Source: Eudorina sp. 2006-703-Eu-15 (taxonomy: Eukaryota > Chlorophyta > Chlorophyceae > Chlamydomonadales > Volvocaceae). Taken from it: a stretch of 64,000 nt of DNA. The position numbers were made by a program, and so were the translations under genes. The stretch spans positions 868,001-932,000 of the forward strand of contig BDSI01000003.1 of the NCBI GenBank assembly GCA_003117195.1, written 5' to 3'. Positions 45,798 to 58,404 of this stretch are shown piece by piece. Position 1 is the first letter of the stretch, and each line of letters starts with the position of its first letter. The notes under the pieces were generated by a model that did not search any database, was not told the DNA's origin, and saw only the letters and a list, made by a program, of their open reading frames with translations.

Positions 45798-46757
45798 CTG
45801 ACTGTGGGGCGGGAGCGGGGCGGGAGACCCCCTCGTCAGCTGTCTGGAAGCTTGCACGCAGTTGTAGTTCGTGGTAACAGAATTCGCACCGTAGATGAAT
45901 GGGGCAGTCTGAAGGCAATGTGGGTATTGTTTTTCTTCCCTGGGCAACGGCGACTCGGAGATGGGGATAGCGGAGGACAGATGGGTGCTCCATCCCCGCC
46001 CTGTTTGGGTAGATGGACGTAGATGGTTCGGCAGGTAGTGTCGGAGGAGAGTGGGTCCTTTGGCACAGGTGGGGGCGGCCATACGTCAGTGGCGACTGCA
46101 CCGTCGACGGGGCATGGCGTTACATGTGTGTGTGGGGGGGGGGGGGCGGGAGGGGGAAGGGGGCAAAGAGGGGTGATCAGCGGACTGGAAAGGGTGATCT
46201 CGAACGGAATAGGATGAATCGCGGAGTCATGCGTGGCATTTGTGAAACTTTTCAGAAGAGCGAGATGAGCAGTGGCACCAGCACGACAGGCATGCGCAAG
46301 CGCGAATTCGCCACCGTTCAATGGGTCCGCTGTGAAGGGCTTTGAGAATGATCCCCTGCCTGATACAGTACGACATCGTGCTGTGTGCGCTACGAATAGA
46401 AAGTCTTCGTTGCTTAAAACGAAAAAGTGTAACGCTCTGTCTGCAATGGCAACTTTCAGCGTTTTTGTTACGCTTAGAAGTCGAGATGACACGCTGACAC
46501 TGCGAAATCCCACAAAGCGTGCATTCCATTTTTGGCCAACGAAGCACGATCATTATCTTTCTTCGTGGCCGTAGTCCCACCGCGTAGTCTCACCGGTACT
46601 CTTGGATCCTTTGCCGTACTGCCCGACAGCTCGACAGCTTTTGCTCCTCCTCGTCGTCCTCTGTTCGCTATCCTCATTGTGGACATGGATATTTCAGGTT
46701 CTGGATTAGCTGCTAAGAATTAGTAGGCCGGACTTGTGGCAAGGCCAGCCCTGAGAC
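45798..46757. other. CDKD 3' flank and intergenic region
   Basis: No further gene. A G-run lies at about 46132-46147 and a TGTAA signal at 46428. The last 300 bp should carry the promoter of the gene starting at 46758. Confidence 0.45.
46428..46432 (+). terminator. Putative polyadenylation signal (TGTAA) for CDKD
   Basis: TGTAA is the usual chlorophycean polyadenylation signal. This one lies 631 nt after the CDKD stop and before the next start; a five-base match alone is weak evidence. Confidence 0.3.
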
Positions 46758-49700
46758 ATGGCCCAACATCAGACCCAGCCACTTGCGCCGTTTAATGCGC
46801 TCAAGCCAGCGACGGTAATATTTCAGTCGTAGTCAATCTGAAATGCAGTGCCAAACATTATGTGGTCTTGCTTGCTTTTTTCGTAGTGGGGAAGCCTCAA
46901 GCTTCTACCCCTCGCACTCAGAAGCAAACTCACCGGAGCGAAAGGGTCAGAAGATCCGAACAGGGTAAGTGAATTATTTGCTTCTCCATTCGGCCAGGTA
47001 ATGTGTGCAGCCGATGACCCCCTGCTGTCGCGTCTGCAGGTCGCGTTCGGCAAGGAGAATGCCGGCGGTCAACCTGCCGGCCTGCAAGCTCCACCCCAAT
47101 TGGGCGATCTATCGCATCTACATGCCATTGGTCCAAGGTAGGAGAACGTCCCTCGTTTCTGTGTTCGTTTCCGCCTTGAAAATCGTTACAACCGGCCGGC
47201 TGCCTGCATTTACAACTCACTGACGTCCTTGACGCACAGGCGAAATGTCAACCAGCGTTACGTCTTGCAGCCAAATCTCAGCGTCAGCCGACCGGCGGTG
47301 GCCACCCACGCGCCTGGCCTCAGCGGCCTGCTGCTTCCTGGGGTGACGCCTATCGCGACGCAATACCCCAAAAAACAACAACAGCAGCAGCAACAGGAGA
47401 ATGCCGCAACACCATTACAGCCACAGCAGCACTCCTCGACGCCGCTCCGGCAGCGCTCCTCAACGCCTGTGCAGCAGCGGTCCTCCACTCCCTCCAGCCC
47501 CTCGCTGCGCGGCCGCCTGCCCCATTCGAACCCCAACTTCGGGCCGCCGGCTTCCAACATCTCCACCCGCCTTCCCACGCCAGTCCGGATCAACGCCTCG
47601 CCCGGGCCTTCGCCCTCGCCGACCAGCATCGCCCTGACCATCCCCAAGCCGCCCACCCCCTCTCGCAGCCTTTCCCAGAGCGGCGCTGCGCCGCTCGCCA
47701 ACCCCTTCACCTCCGCCTCCGCCTGCTCCTCCCCAGCTGCCTCCACCTCGACCGGCAACCCCTTTGTCCTCCCCACGCCGCCTTCAATCCTCGCCTCCGG
47801 GCCGCCGCCCCGCGCCTCACGCGGCGGAGCCGCCACGGCCGCAGTCCCTTGGGCCGCCGCCGCCAATGCGCACCCATCTGTCGGCCAAGGCGCCGCCAAC
47901 AGCAGCCTGACACCCACCTCCGTTAGGCCATCGCCACAGCCCCAGGAGCGCTCCATCCTCGCCTCCGTCCAGCTGCCTTACAATGCAAATCATCAACAGC
48001 AGCAGCTGCGCTCCGCCCAGGCCGCTGCGGTTCCCGGCCACAGCGAGAATCTGGCACCCGTCGTGGCGCCCGCGCCGATGCTCGCCGGCGGCGGCGCCAC
48101 CGCCGCCGCCGGCGTCTCCCCCGTTCTCAGCGCCCCCGCCATCCAGGCCGCGCTGCAGCAGGCGCTGCAGGGCGCAGTGGAGCGCAAGCCGGAGACGTTC
48201 GGCCGCGTGGTGGACAACTTCGAGCACTTTTTCGACAGCCTCATGCACCCCGGCCATCCCGGCAAGCTGGACGGTCCGCTGCCCCACGAACTGCCCGAGG
48301 AGCTGCGCTACGGCGACAACTGGTACCGCCACTGCCGCGACCGGCGCAACGGCTTCGACCAGCCCGCCACGCCCTGCTCGGCGCCGGCGGCCGCAGGGCA
48401 CGAGTCCACGCCCGTCGGCCGGCGCTTCACGAGCACGCCCTTCGCAGAGGCGCCTGACGATGACGCCGCGCCGATCCACGACCAGGCGCGGGCGGCCCAG
48501 CTGCAGCAGCTGCAGAAGCCGGCGTGGAGCATGGAGGAGCCACCCATGAGCGACGCCTGTGTCAAGGCGCTGGAGGTGGCGCACCACGGGCTGCGCAGGG
48601 TGCTCACACCCACAGCGAGGAGCCGGAGTGCGTCGGACTGCACGGCGGGAGCTGCGCAGCGCGGCGGGGCAGGTGCACCGTCGCTGTTGGAGCTGGCGGA
48701 GCAGCGACTGCTGCGCGTGCAGGCCGCCATGGCGGCGGAGAGCGAGCTGGACGACACGGCGGCGTCACGGCCGCGGCAGGTGGCCGCGAGCCCGGAGGTC
48801 GCCCAGACAGCGGCGGCGCTGACGAGTGCTCTGGAGTCCCTGGCTCGGGACCAGGCATCTGCCGCCGCCACCGCCGGACTGGCCACGGAGGAGGGAAGGC
48901 CATCCAGCCCGCAGCGGTGCCTGGCGGCAGCCCTGACCCTGGCCGACACCGCGGCTGCGACCCCCGTGGCCGCGCCGCTTGTGGACGTGGCAGTGATGGC
49001 GGAGGTGGAGCTGGCGCCGCCCGAGGCGGCGGATGCAGCAGCGGAGGAGGAGGAGCCGCTTGCGGCGAGGAATCTGGACGGCATCGAGGCGTCGGCATCA
49101 CCGGTACGACTGGCGGGTCGCCCGCCAGTCGGCAGCCGCCGCTTCACCGTCCCTGCCCTACTGATTCGCAGCCTGGAGGCCCCGCTGCGGCCCAACGCCG
49201 CCGGCGCCGCCCTGTCGCCGCCGCCGGATAGCGCCCGGCCCAACGGACCGGATAGCGCCCGGCCGCCCAGCACCGCAGCCACCACGCCCGGGCCCAAGAC
49301 GCCCGGCGGCGGGGCCTGCGACTCCGTCGCCACGACCGCAGCCACCACGCCCGTGGGCCGCGGCTCTGTGACCGCGCTCACCACACCCAGGACTGGGACG
49401 GCGGCCCAGGCCAGCGCCACGTCGCCGCTCCTCGAGGCCACAGCTGCTACGGCAACCACCGCCACCCAAGAGCTCGACGTGGCTGCGGCAGCGTGCCTGC
49501 CGGCTGCAGTGGAAGGGCCGCCAGCGGCCGGCTCCACTGCGGCGGCGGCGGCTCCGCTCCGCTCGCTCTCACGCGAGCTGGCGGCCGCCGAATGCCCTGT
49601 GGAGGCCGCCCCGCCGCAGGCCTCCGTGCCCGTGCTCGTGGTGGAGCCCGTGGCGGGGGCGGCGGTGGAGGCAGGTTCGCCCGCCATGCCGTCTGCGGTC

Positions 49701-51856
49701 CTGTGGTCTCCCGCCTTCCCACCGGTCGTCCCCGCAGCCGTGATGGCCCGCGGCGCAGCCGCGGTTGCGGGGGCCCTGCCGCAGCAGCGGCCGCCCTCCC
49801 CTGTCACGCTTCTGCAGAACGCACCGCGCGACATGCCCACGCCCAACCCGGCCTTCTTCAGCAGTGCCGCGGCGGCAGCACCAGCCGCCGGGGCCGCCAG
49901 CCTTGCGGCGGCGGTGGCCGCCGTCGCGGCTCCCTCGCAGGCCACCGGCGCAGCAGCGCAGAGCGGGGCGGTTCCGTCTACGTCCAAGGCGGCCGCGGCA
50001 GCTGACCCTCTCAAGGTGTGGACGCGCATTTTACTGACCTTTCTAACCCGGCTTGCGGCGCCCTGCCGCACAAAGGACACCTGCGCAGCACCTCGGTCAA
50101 GCACGCATTCAGGCCAAGGAACCCAGACTTGCTGTGGGCTCCAAGCCGCATTGGGGAAGGAACCTAAAGGCAGAGCCTGAATGTCTAATATGTGCCGCGC
50201 GCGCGCGGGGGCCTTCCGATCAACGTGCCAGGCGCGGTGGCGCAGGCATGCCGCCTCCCCTCCCCGTATGGGTCGCCCTGTATGAACCGTGCCCCACCCC
50301 TGCGCCCCGCAGGAGATCGTCGTCGGCATCGAGAAGCTGTCCACGCTGAAGCAGAATATCCTTGCGGAGGACAAGGAGGTGGACGTCGCCAGCATCACTC
50401 AGATGATCCAGCTCAAACTGGCGGTGGAGCAGCTGCTGGCCCGCACAAGTACCGCCATGCAGCAAGACGCACCCGCGGACAGCAAGCCAGCGGCGACAGC
50501 CGTGGCGTCCGCGGCCCCGCCGCCGCCGCAGGCGGTCGCTGCGGCCCCAAGCGCCCCCGCCGCGCACACAGAGCAGGCTGCGCCCGTGGCATCAGCAGCA
50601 GTAGCAGCAGCCTCCACGCCCAAGAAGCACTCCCGGTCAGCGACCTTCGGCGCTTTCCTCAAGAGTGTCTTCTCGCCGCGATCTGGGTCGGCGAGTAAGG
50701 CACCGCAGGCGCCGCTGCCGCCCTCGTCCGCGTCCGGCAAGCTTGGCGCCACGAACAGCATCGGCTGCAAGGGAGGTATCCTCTCCGGCGCGCCGAGTTG
50801 CGTCAACACGGCTGCTGCCGAGGATGCCCGGCCGGTGCCGGCGTCGCCAGTGACAGCGGCGGTGGGCGTGCGGGTCCCGCGCCCCATGTCCGCCTCGGCG
50901 GTGCCGCGCCAGGCGGCATCGCCCAGCGTAACTGACCGGAGCCGATACGCGGCGCTGCACCAGCGGGCGGCAGCGCGACTAGCGGAGGCGGCCGCGGAGC
51001 CTGCAGGTAGGCCTGGCGACCCATGGGTCTGTGAATCCAATCCATGCGATTGGCAACCCTGAGATGAAACCAGCAGGTGCCGCCAGACCCAGCCACATGT
51101 GCTCTGTAGCTTGCGCATTCTTAGTTCCGTTGCCGCGTGCGCGTCATCCACTCAACGCATGATGCGGTGCACCCCTCCCGGCCGTCACAGCCTCACGCCC
51201 CAGCCCGGCCGTGAAGACCGGTGCGGGCTCCCACGCCCACGGCCTCGCCGGGCCTCAAGGTCAGCGCGGCGCCGTCTGGCAGCGCTACGAGGAGAAGATC
51301 GCGATGCACCGGCAGCAACTGGACACCACCAAGTCGCAGCTGGACGAGGCGGTCCGGAAGCTCAACGACATGCAGGTGGGGGCGAGAACGGAAAAAACCA
51401 AAAAGAAGCCCAGGCACACCCTGGGTGTGTGTGGCGGAATCGGTGACAGACGCCGGACCACCGCCACGAACCTCCAGACGGCTTGCCGTGTTTGAGTCTT
51501 GCTTGCAGGTTGCAGCAGCACCCGGAGGTATCTGAATGGAGTGGCCTGGTGATAGTCATGCCACCAGGGACACCCGGACCTAGCGTGCACAAGACTGTAT
51601 GATGGCTCGGATGGCTAGCGCTCCGGCTGCGTGTTGCCGCTTGCCTCCCTGCTCGGCCGTCACCATGTAAACAACACACGTGCGCCACTGCATCCGGTGT
51701 GCCACGCAGACCGAGTTCGACGAGCTGCTCCTCTGCCTGGGCATGGAGTCCGCGAAGAACAAGGCGCTGTGCGATGCCATGCGGGCGGCGGGCCTGGACC
51801 CCGAGCCCATCCTGGCGGCCATCGAGGAGCAGTGGATGAGCGGCGCCATGCAGTAG
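46758..51856 (+). CDS. Large disordered protein with C-terminal coiled coil and KEN motif, 6 exons, 1318 aa
   Basis: Exons: 46758-46814, 47040-47137, 47240-50015, 50313-51006, 51191-51375, 51710-51856; all phases agree. The N-terminus contains a KEN motif (residues 24-26, in AFGKENAG), a possible APC/C degron. Exon 3 encodes about 926 residues rich in Ser, Pro, Ala, Thr and Gln, probably disordered. It holds one more ordered island (FGRVVDNFEHFFDSLMHP, then PEELRYGDNWYRHCRDRRNG). Exon 4 starts with a helical segment (EIVVGIEKLSTLKQNILAED). Exons 5-6 give a coiled coil (RYEEKIAMHRQQLDTTKSQL, then TEFDELLLCLGMESAKNKAL). The last motif weakly resembles the end of p115/USO1 tethers, but the armadillo part of p115 is absent. 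Function unknown; a cytoskeletal, tethering or cell-cycle scaffold is possible. The acceptor of exon 5 was chosen by phase. Confidence 0.75.
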
Positions 51857-53356
51857 CGCCAGCTGGCAGGCAACCAACGCTGCAACGTTTATGCAGTATA
51901 TGGTGAGGAGGTCACCGATGACCCGCAGGGTCCGCTGTCACGTCCTTAATACGAACGTTAGGCGCTGTTGGGGTAATACAACGGGGAGGTGGTGGGAGGT
52001 TGCGGTTGGGTCTTGGCGACATTGAGGCTGGGTCTTTGCGCCGGGGCTGGTGGGCCACGAATCCTGGCATTTGCAGGTAGTTGCCTGGCGCTGGTTTCAC
52101 ATGGGCGCTGGTTTCACATGAGAACTTGTAGGCTATCCTCTCAGTGACGACATGACATGATAGCCGTGTGATCGAGATCCTCTCACGACATCGCTCCTTG
52201 AGCCTGAACGGTGTGGCGCACCGCTGTTGCGGTTGTCATGGATGCATCAGTGGATGTGCAAGGTGAGATGCACCAGCTGTTGATGCTTGCTCGCGGGTGA
52301 TGGCGGTGGCCATGTCTGGCAATGCAGGGTGCAGAGTGTTGGCTGGGACTGACTGGCGCGCATGCGGCCGTTGAGAGCTTCTTAGCCGCATACTGGTCGT
52401 ATGCCACAGCAGGCGCGGGATGACGTGTTTACATAGCCCCTTAAGTTAGTTGCAGTTGATGCGTTGCAAGGATGCCATGCCATGGGGTGGTTGTTCGATT
52501 GGCAGCGAACTATATTGCTGATGGTTCAGCGAACCTCGCACGGTTCACCACTAATAACACACAAGTTCTAGCCACCGTCGCACCTGGCGGCGTGTCGATA
52601 GGGCGAATCACTCTCACCGCTGGTCAATCATGACATGGGCCCCCGAAACTAGGTTCGAGGCAAGCAAGCCGAAGTCCAAGCCAAACAGAATCCCTACGCA
52701 GCCCTTTGATCCTCCCTGTCACCCCTCATTTCTGTTTTTCTTTCTACCCCCTCATTTCTATTACAGAAGACCTCACCCGTACGGAATCCCTTAGCACGGG
52801 GAACCACCCTTGCAAGGGGAGCCACAGTTGCATTCTCTTGCGGAAATGAAATGCGCTGTCGCACTTGCGGTCGCATCACTCAAGGCGTGCACAATGTGTG
52901 CATTTGCTTAAACCCCTGCAGTCCCAATGCGGCGCCGCGCCGCCCATCACATCAGGTTCAGCATCCCATGCGATCTCGATCTCGTCGTTATTTATGACAA
53001 GACACCCATCAGCTGAGGCCAGGTTCCCACGCCAATCAGCAGGCACACCTGTCCCAACCGGAGCTTTGCCCGGCCGATCAAGACAAGTTCACGAATAAGC
53101 TTTCTTCTCGTCACATGTCCCGTCCTGCGAGTGCTGCGCGCCAGTAAAGCTCCCCGAGGACGGATGTATGGCGGTTTGCCAGCAAACCCCTGCAGAGCCA
53201 CGGAATGCAGGGAGCGCAATGCAGGGTCCTTGCATCGAGGCTACACCAGGGTGCAACTCTTGGGAGCAACTTCCAACACGTGCTTCAACATGCGCTTCGT
53301 CCGTCATCGACCTCAGCGATAACACGTTCGTACACACTACACGTAACATGACGCAC
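51857..53356. other. Intergenic DNA
   Basis: No supported gene on either strand. Composition falls towards AT. Short frames lack protein character and splice consistency. The right part is expected to be 3' UTR of the minus-strand bL36 gene. Confidence 0.4.
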
Positions 53357-53936
53357 TTACCGATTCACGTTGCTGAGCATGTGTTGCTGCACCAGGCTGT
53401 AGTGAGGCTCTGGGAGGCACGGAGTACCGCTGGCATGCTCCGCACAATGCTCCCCGCACACGTGCCCTTTATTGCAGTCGCTGCAGTCAAGTTGCGCTGC
53501 TTGGGTGGACATAGTTAGAAATTTTGTCCGTTGCTTGTGCTGCAGGCACATGGAAATTCCCAGCGCAGGATTAGACGCGCAATCCGAATGAGGGTCCGGG
53601 TCAAAGCCTGCTCCCGGTCAGGGGTAACTGGTCCCGGGACAATAACGACCAGTACGACATACCGTTGTTGGCCCAGACCTAACGCGCTGGCGTGTTTCGC
53701 CTTCCGTGCTACCTCACCCGCGGGTTCTTTGTGCAATAGATGTACACGTAGTGCTCCTTCCGGTTGAGTCGCACGAGCACTTTCTTACAAAACTCGCACA
53801 TCAACCTGTGAGCAAGCAGCAGCGAACAAGCTATCACGCGTCACATACGAAGTGAAATTTGCATAAGCATATACACTTTTATTCAAGTGCCAGGTTGAAT
53901 TGACTGGGCTCACCGAACTTTTCCCCGGACCTTCAT
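53357..53936 (-). CDS. Ribosomal protein bL36, probably mitochondrial, 3 exons, 97 aa
   Basis: Exons in transcript order: 53936-53914 (only 23 nt, MKVRGKV plus two bases), 53805-53718, 53539-53357 (stop). The joined start reads MKVRGKVRLMCEFCKKV, then YVYIYCTKNPRHKQR, which is the bL36 pattern: MKVR start, CxxC pair, then Cys and His of the zinc site, and HKQR. The zinc-site His is brought in by exon 3, and phases agree at both junctions. In green algae the plastid copy of rpl36 is plastid-encoded, so a nuclear gene most likely serves the mitochondrial large subunit. No clear presequence precedes the Met; an in-frame stop lies just upstream. Unusual is a tail of about 55 residues after HKQR, containing a second Cys cluster (CSDCNKGHVCGEHC). 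The tail could instead reflect an unrecognised last splice. Confidence 0.8.
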
Positions 53937-54397
53937 CTTTGCAAAATATTAGGCTAGGATTGTGCCCCGTTCAATGACAACAGCAAGTTCAGTATATTTT
54001 CATACGTTGTTGCCCCACGTAAGTAATAGTACGGCGACGTGGGGCCCCTGGAGCAACCGGGTGCGCAACCTGATTGAGGTTCTCTCAGAGACCCAACCTT
54101 TCTCTCTTCTCGGGCTTTCTTTCGTCAAAACAGGTGAGGTTCCTCATTCCCAAGCCGTTCCTATTTTTGCCTAGCTCTTGTGAGGAACAGGACGAATACT
54201 CGCGTCTGAGCGTCTATGCATAACTCAACTGAATATTATATATACATACCCTTAGTCCCTCCTTGGTTGTTGTGATTGCTGGTAAGAATTCAGCTGTTTG
54301 TGCTCATCTGACTTGGCGTCGTGAGCGGCGCGGCATCTGCAGCTTCAGACTTCGTCATAACAGCTTGGGGACAGTGTGTCTGATGCAGCTGGCTTGG

Positions 54398-54619
54398 TTA
54401 TATAGCGTCTGGGCAGCTCCCAGCAGCGGCTTTGGCGGCTGGGCATGGCGGCGAGGCGTTCTTCCTGTGGTGCAGCAGCTTCAGTCCTTCGCATGCCATG
54501 GCGCATTCAGCGTCAGCTTCTCGTATGGCACTTTTTAGGGCACGTCGCAGAGCAGCGGTGTCCTCAAGCCTTTGCGTGATGTCCTCAGCTGTGGAGCAGT
54601 TCGTAAAAGACCTTGTCAG
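54398..54619 (-). CDS. Candidate terminal exon of an unidentified minus-strand gene
   Basis: A minus-strand frame of 74 codons ends in TAA (54400-54398) and starts directly after a good acceptor (ATATTCAG|CTG). Upstream in this frame a stop follows within 12 codons, so an intron would be needed. The peptide is strongly helical and heptad-like (DITQRLEDTAALRRALKSAI, then a Cys/Ala-rich part). No family is recognised. RPL10 begins on the other strand only 105 bp away, so any 5' exons would have to overlap RPL10. Alternatives are a gene fragment or chance. Confidence 0.3.
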   Translation of the reverse strand: MTRSFTNCSTAEDITQRLEDTAALRRALKSAIREADAECAMACEGLKLLHHRKNASPPCPAAKAAAGSCPDAI

Positions 54620-54724
54620 CTGAATATTTTATCATCTTCAAGTTTTGGACAATCAGAATGAAGGAGTCGTCTCACAACAGTCGTTCTTGTCGCTGGCCCC
54701 GGTCTGCCCCCGCCGTAGGCAAAA

Positions 54725-56496
54725 ATGGGTCGCCGCCCCGCCCGCTGCTACAGGCAGTCTAAGGGTAAGCCCTACCCGAAGTCCCGCTTCTGCCGTGGTG
54801 TGCCCGACCCCAAGATCCGCATTTACGATGCGGGCATGAAGAGGGCGGACGTGGACACCTTCCCGTGCTGCGTCCACCTGGCCAGGTGGGAATTTATGGG
54901 GCGGCGAGGGCCAGGTCTAGAGGCCCAGTTACGGCCAATACTACTTGTACTTCCACAGAGAGAACCAGGATCGCCTGTATGTGTATTCTACGCCCAGTCT
55001 CGTCTTTGGAGTTCGACTTCCTGAAGAGGCCCTGAAGCGGGGTTGGGGTTGTTGGGCTGATTGGTTTGCCCCGGCAGGTAACAACTAGGGATGCACGTAG
55101 GCTAGCAATACGTCCGTAGACGACTGAAGGTTGCCATCGGAATGACAGCGCCTCATACATCTGATCTCGTCTACATGATCTCATCTTCATGTGGGTCTTG
55201 CATTGGAGGATTCCAGTGACGCGAAGAGCGCCTTGCAGCTGTAAGCCGGAAACGTGCGGAACGTGGGAGGCTGATGCTGTGTCACGCTGAGCACCCAGGG
55301 GTGGCTCGACAGCTGATGGGACGTGGCTACTTTACAGATGTCGAGTCGCGCCCGTTTGGTGATGATGAAAAGCATACAGGAACCAGACCAGGACTAAGCA
55401 TTGCAGAAATGAATGGCGGCAGGCCAGGTGCCAAGCCATTCCAGATGCCGTGCTTCCTACCGGTCCTTGTCTGGAGACAAAGATTTGGGCGGCGCGATTG
55501 TTCACCGGCGGCACCTGTTTCCGTCCTTGATTGTGTCCGAACCTGCAGTTGGGAGAAGGAGAACGTGTCCAGCGAGGCGCTGGAGGCTGCCCGTGTGGCG
55601 GCTAACAAGTACATGGTCAAGAATGCCGGAAAGGAAGCCTTCCACCTGCGTGTGCGCGTGCACCCCTTCCACGTGCTGCGCATCAACAAGATGCTTTCGT
55701 GCGCTGGAGCCGATAGGCTCCAGACCGGTATGCGCGGTGCCTTCGGCAAGCCGACGGGTACCTGCGCGCGTGTGCAGATTGGCCAGGTGCTGATGAGCAT
55801 TCGCTGCCGTGACCAGCACGGCGCCGTGGCCGAGGAGGCTCTGCGCCGCGCCAAGTTCAAGTTCCCTGGCCGCCAGAAGATCATCAAGTCGAACAACTGG
55901 TGAGTGACGGGGTTCGGACCTATTGGGAGTTACACGTTGTATTCGCCAAATATGCTGGAATGTATGGAGGGAACGTGGGTGGTGGGGTGGCGAACAAACA
56001 CGAGGTGGGGCGTCGGCGCGGATGCACAGGGCTTCGGGATGGGATGCACTGGAAGGTAATGACTTTCTGACTGTCTATGTTCGCGTCGCTAACTGTCGGC
56101 GGGGTAGGAACGGGCCGGCAAGGTGCGGGGGCTGCAATGGCCTACTGCCAGAAGGTGGCGGGTGGAGGTATTGCGGTAACGTTAGCGGCTGTCCCTGGGA
56201 CCGTCGGGCCCGCATTTTCGCGTGTCAAAGACGGCGCGTGCTGCTGTTCTTTGCTGCCCCTGGTGCTCATTTTCTGTGCGCGCGCGTTTCTTGTCGCTCT
56301 CTTCCTCCACAGGGGCTTCACGAACCTGACCCGCAAGGACTACAAGCTGTACAGGGAGGAGGGTCGCCTGGTTAACGATGGCTCGCACGTCAAGCTCATC
56401 ACCCACAAGGGCCCCCTGGCCGAGCGCGAGCCGGACCACATCTTCGACTACCCCGCTCGCCACTGCCAGATCCCGGTGCACCGGCTTGAGGAGTAA
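54725..56496 (+). CDS. RPL10: Cytosolic 60S ribosomal protein L10 (uL16/QM), 3 exons, 231 aa
   Basis: Exons: 54725-54885, 55549-55899, 56313-56496; phases agree. The product is recognisable over its whole length: [20 protein letters not shown], then [60 protein letters not shown] and [13 protein letters not shown], ending in a lineage-specific C-terminus ([19 protein letters not shown]). uL16 is loaded late onto the 60S subunit and shapes the P-site region and peptidyl-transferase centre. The length fits the family (about 215-230 aa). Exon 2 holds the most conserved core. Confidence 0.97.
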
Positions 56497-58404
56497 ACGT
56501 CGAAGTCGGCGTAGCAGCAGCACCAGCATCAGCAGCCACTGGAACATCGCCGCCGACATCGGCGGCGGAACACGAAACGTCTGAGCGGGTCCCTGAGGCA
56601 AGCGGCTTTGGCAAGCCGGGTCGATCGTCGTGGAGGCGTTTGATTTGGGGCAGAGCGGAGCCCCTGGGGGATTGCGTCGTGCACATGCCACGAGGATGGA
56701 GCGATTCCGACCTGGAGGTTGGGGTGCGACGGCTGCGGCGGTCCGTGACTGCAATGTGCTGACTGGCGCGATTGCGGACTGGACTCGCGTGGGTGTTTTC
56801 ACTGGCTGCGGCGCGGGAGCTGAAGCGGGGCGGGAGAGAGTTGAGCCCCAGGCTGACGTTTGTAAGAAGGCGCGGGAAGGCAACCCGACGAACATTTCTT
56901 CCGGGCCTCAACGGTCGAAGCCATCACGCCCTGCGTGGACTGCGCACGTCGTCATCGGGGATACTGGTCCAAAGCCGTCCCTACTGTTTTACAGCGGTTG
57001 TCTTGTACATCAGTCTCCAAACGCCGAAGCGACGGCCAGCCAACATTGACGTGCAGAGCATGCGATTGACTAATAAAACAAGCGCCGGGAAGTCCATGGG
57101 ACCCTGGCATTTGTATGCTCAGCTCTAGTCGGGCGGGTTTGCAACCTAGCGATTGTAAGGAAAAGAGGTCGCGACGACGGAACCCTGCAGGTGCGACGTA
57201 TGATGGGGGCCCTCTGACACGTAGCCACTGGAGCGCAACGTTGCCACCGGTTGCCACAAAAATCCGAGTAGGGTCAAGGTTCGACTTCTGTGAAGTCGGA
57301 GCATGCGTTTCCATGACCCCCAGGACCCCGTCCCGGTTTGACAAATAGTTTCACCGCGTGCCCCGGGCAGTGCCACGCATCAAACCAAACCTGAGAAGAG
57401 AATAACAGCGTTGTCGCGCAGCAGGCACAAACAAGACGCCTCGTACATTCCCAGGGTTGTACATGACATGCAGTCCGCATAATGATCACTTGCAAACGAT
57501 ATCAGGGACGCATGGACATCGCAGGGGACTGAAACCGTCAGGGGACTCCAGGCATACACAAGTGAGGAGGGGCGAATCTTGCTGAAGGAACGGTAATGCC
57601 TCATCGGTGAAGTTGCTTGGGACGCTGCCTGTGGAGGACCCCTTCCGGCATCCCATCGAGGGCATCCTTTGCTCGGAAGGCACACATGGAAACGACATTT
57701 GGATGCAAAATAGGCCCAGCAGCTCTGTTTCCACATGAAACCACGTCACGATAAGTTGCTGACAAAAAACGGTCTGTTGCACGGACCGTGTTTCGGACCA
57801 TCTGCATTCCAATGTCGGAAGTGCCAACCTCAGCGGCACAATAGCTTGAAGGTAAGCACCGCGTGCATTTGAATACGTAAGTGAGCATGTATGCATTTAA
57901 TACCATCGCCGGTTCGCTGTGGCAACTCCGTCGCGTTCTTGATGATCTAAAACCACAGCTGGAAACCGAATAACCGTTCGGAGTCCGCTGGGCGCCTGCC
58001 ATCGTACCCGCTACTGGGTTAACTTGCTTTGTCAATAAATTCAGAAAGTATTATGGCTTCATTCACCAGGCAGCCCACAGCGCTTTCTTACATTAGCGCT
58101 AAGGCACCTTTTTGGCAGTCGCTGCTTGAGAGCTCGACACCTACTTCAGGTGATCCTGGTTGATTCACATCATTTAGGACAAGTTTATATTAGCCACTTT
58201 AGACAGCTGAAACATCCAGACGGTTCGGTTTTGTCACCCGTGTCGCCCAGCAGGTAAGCCACTGCGATTTGTCATGATAATTCAGTACATATACATGTAT
58301 AACGATACTTCTTGTTACTTATGCGTTTGAGTGTAAGAAACCTTGTCGGCTTACATTTTCCTCTCTATGCAACCGTATTTCCGCAGTTCCCGAGCTCCAC
58401 GAAG
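56497..58404. other. RPL10 3' flank and intergenic DNA
   Basis: The first 370 bp are GC-rich RPL10 3' UTR. The remainder is AT-richer with no supported gene. A minus frame at about 57601-57850 looks mildly protein-like but has unusual codon use and no consistent partners. The pherophorin promoter should lie just before 58405. Confidence 0.4.
56861..56865 (+). terminator. Putative polyadenylation signal (TGTAA) for RPL10
   Basis: The first TGTAA downstream of RPL10, 365 nt after the stop, a typical distance for chlorophycean 3' UTRs. Confidence 0.4.

Noticed and set aside
57601..58035. Minus-strand 144-codon gene between RPL10 and pherophorin
   Set aside because: Codon use differs from the confirmed exons, there is no recognisable domain, and I found no consistent splice partners.
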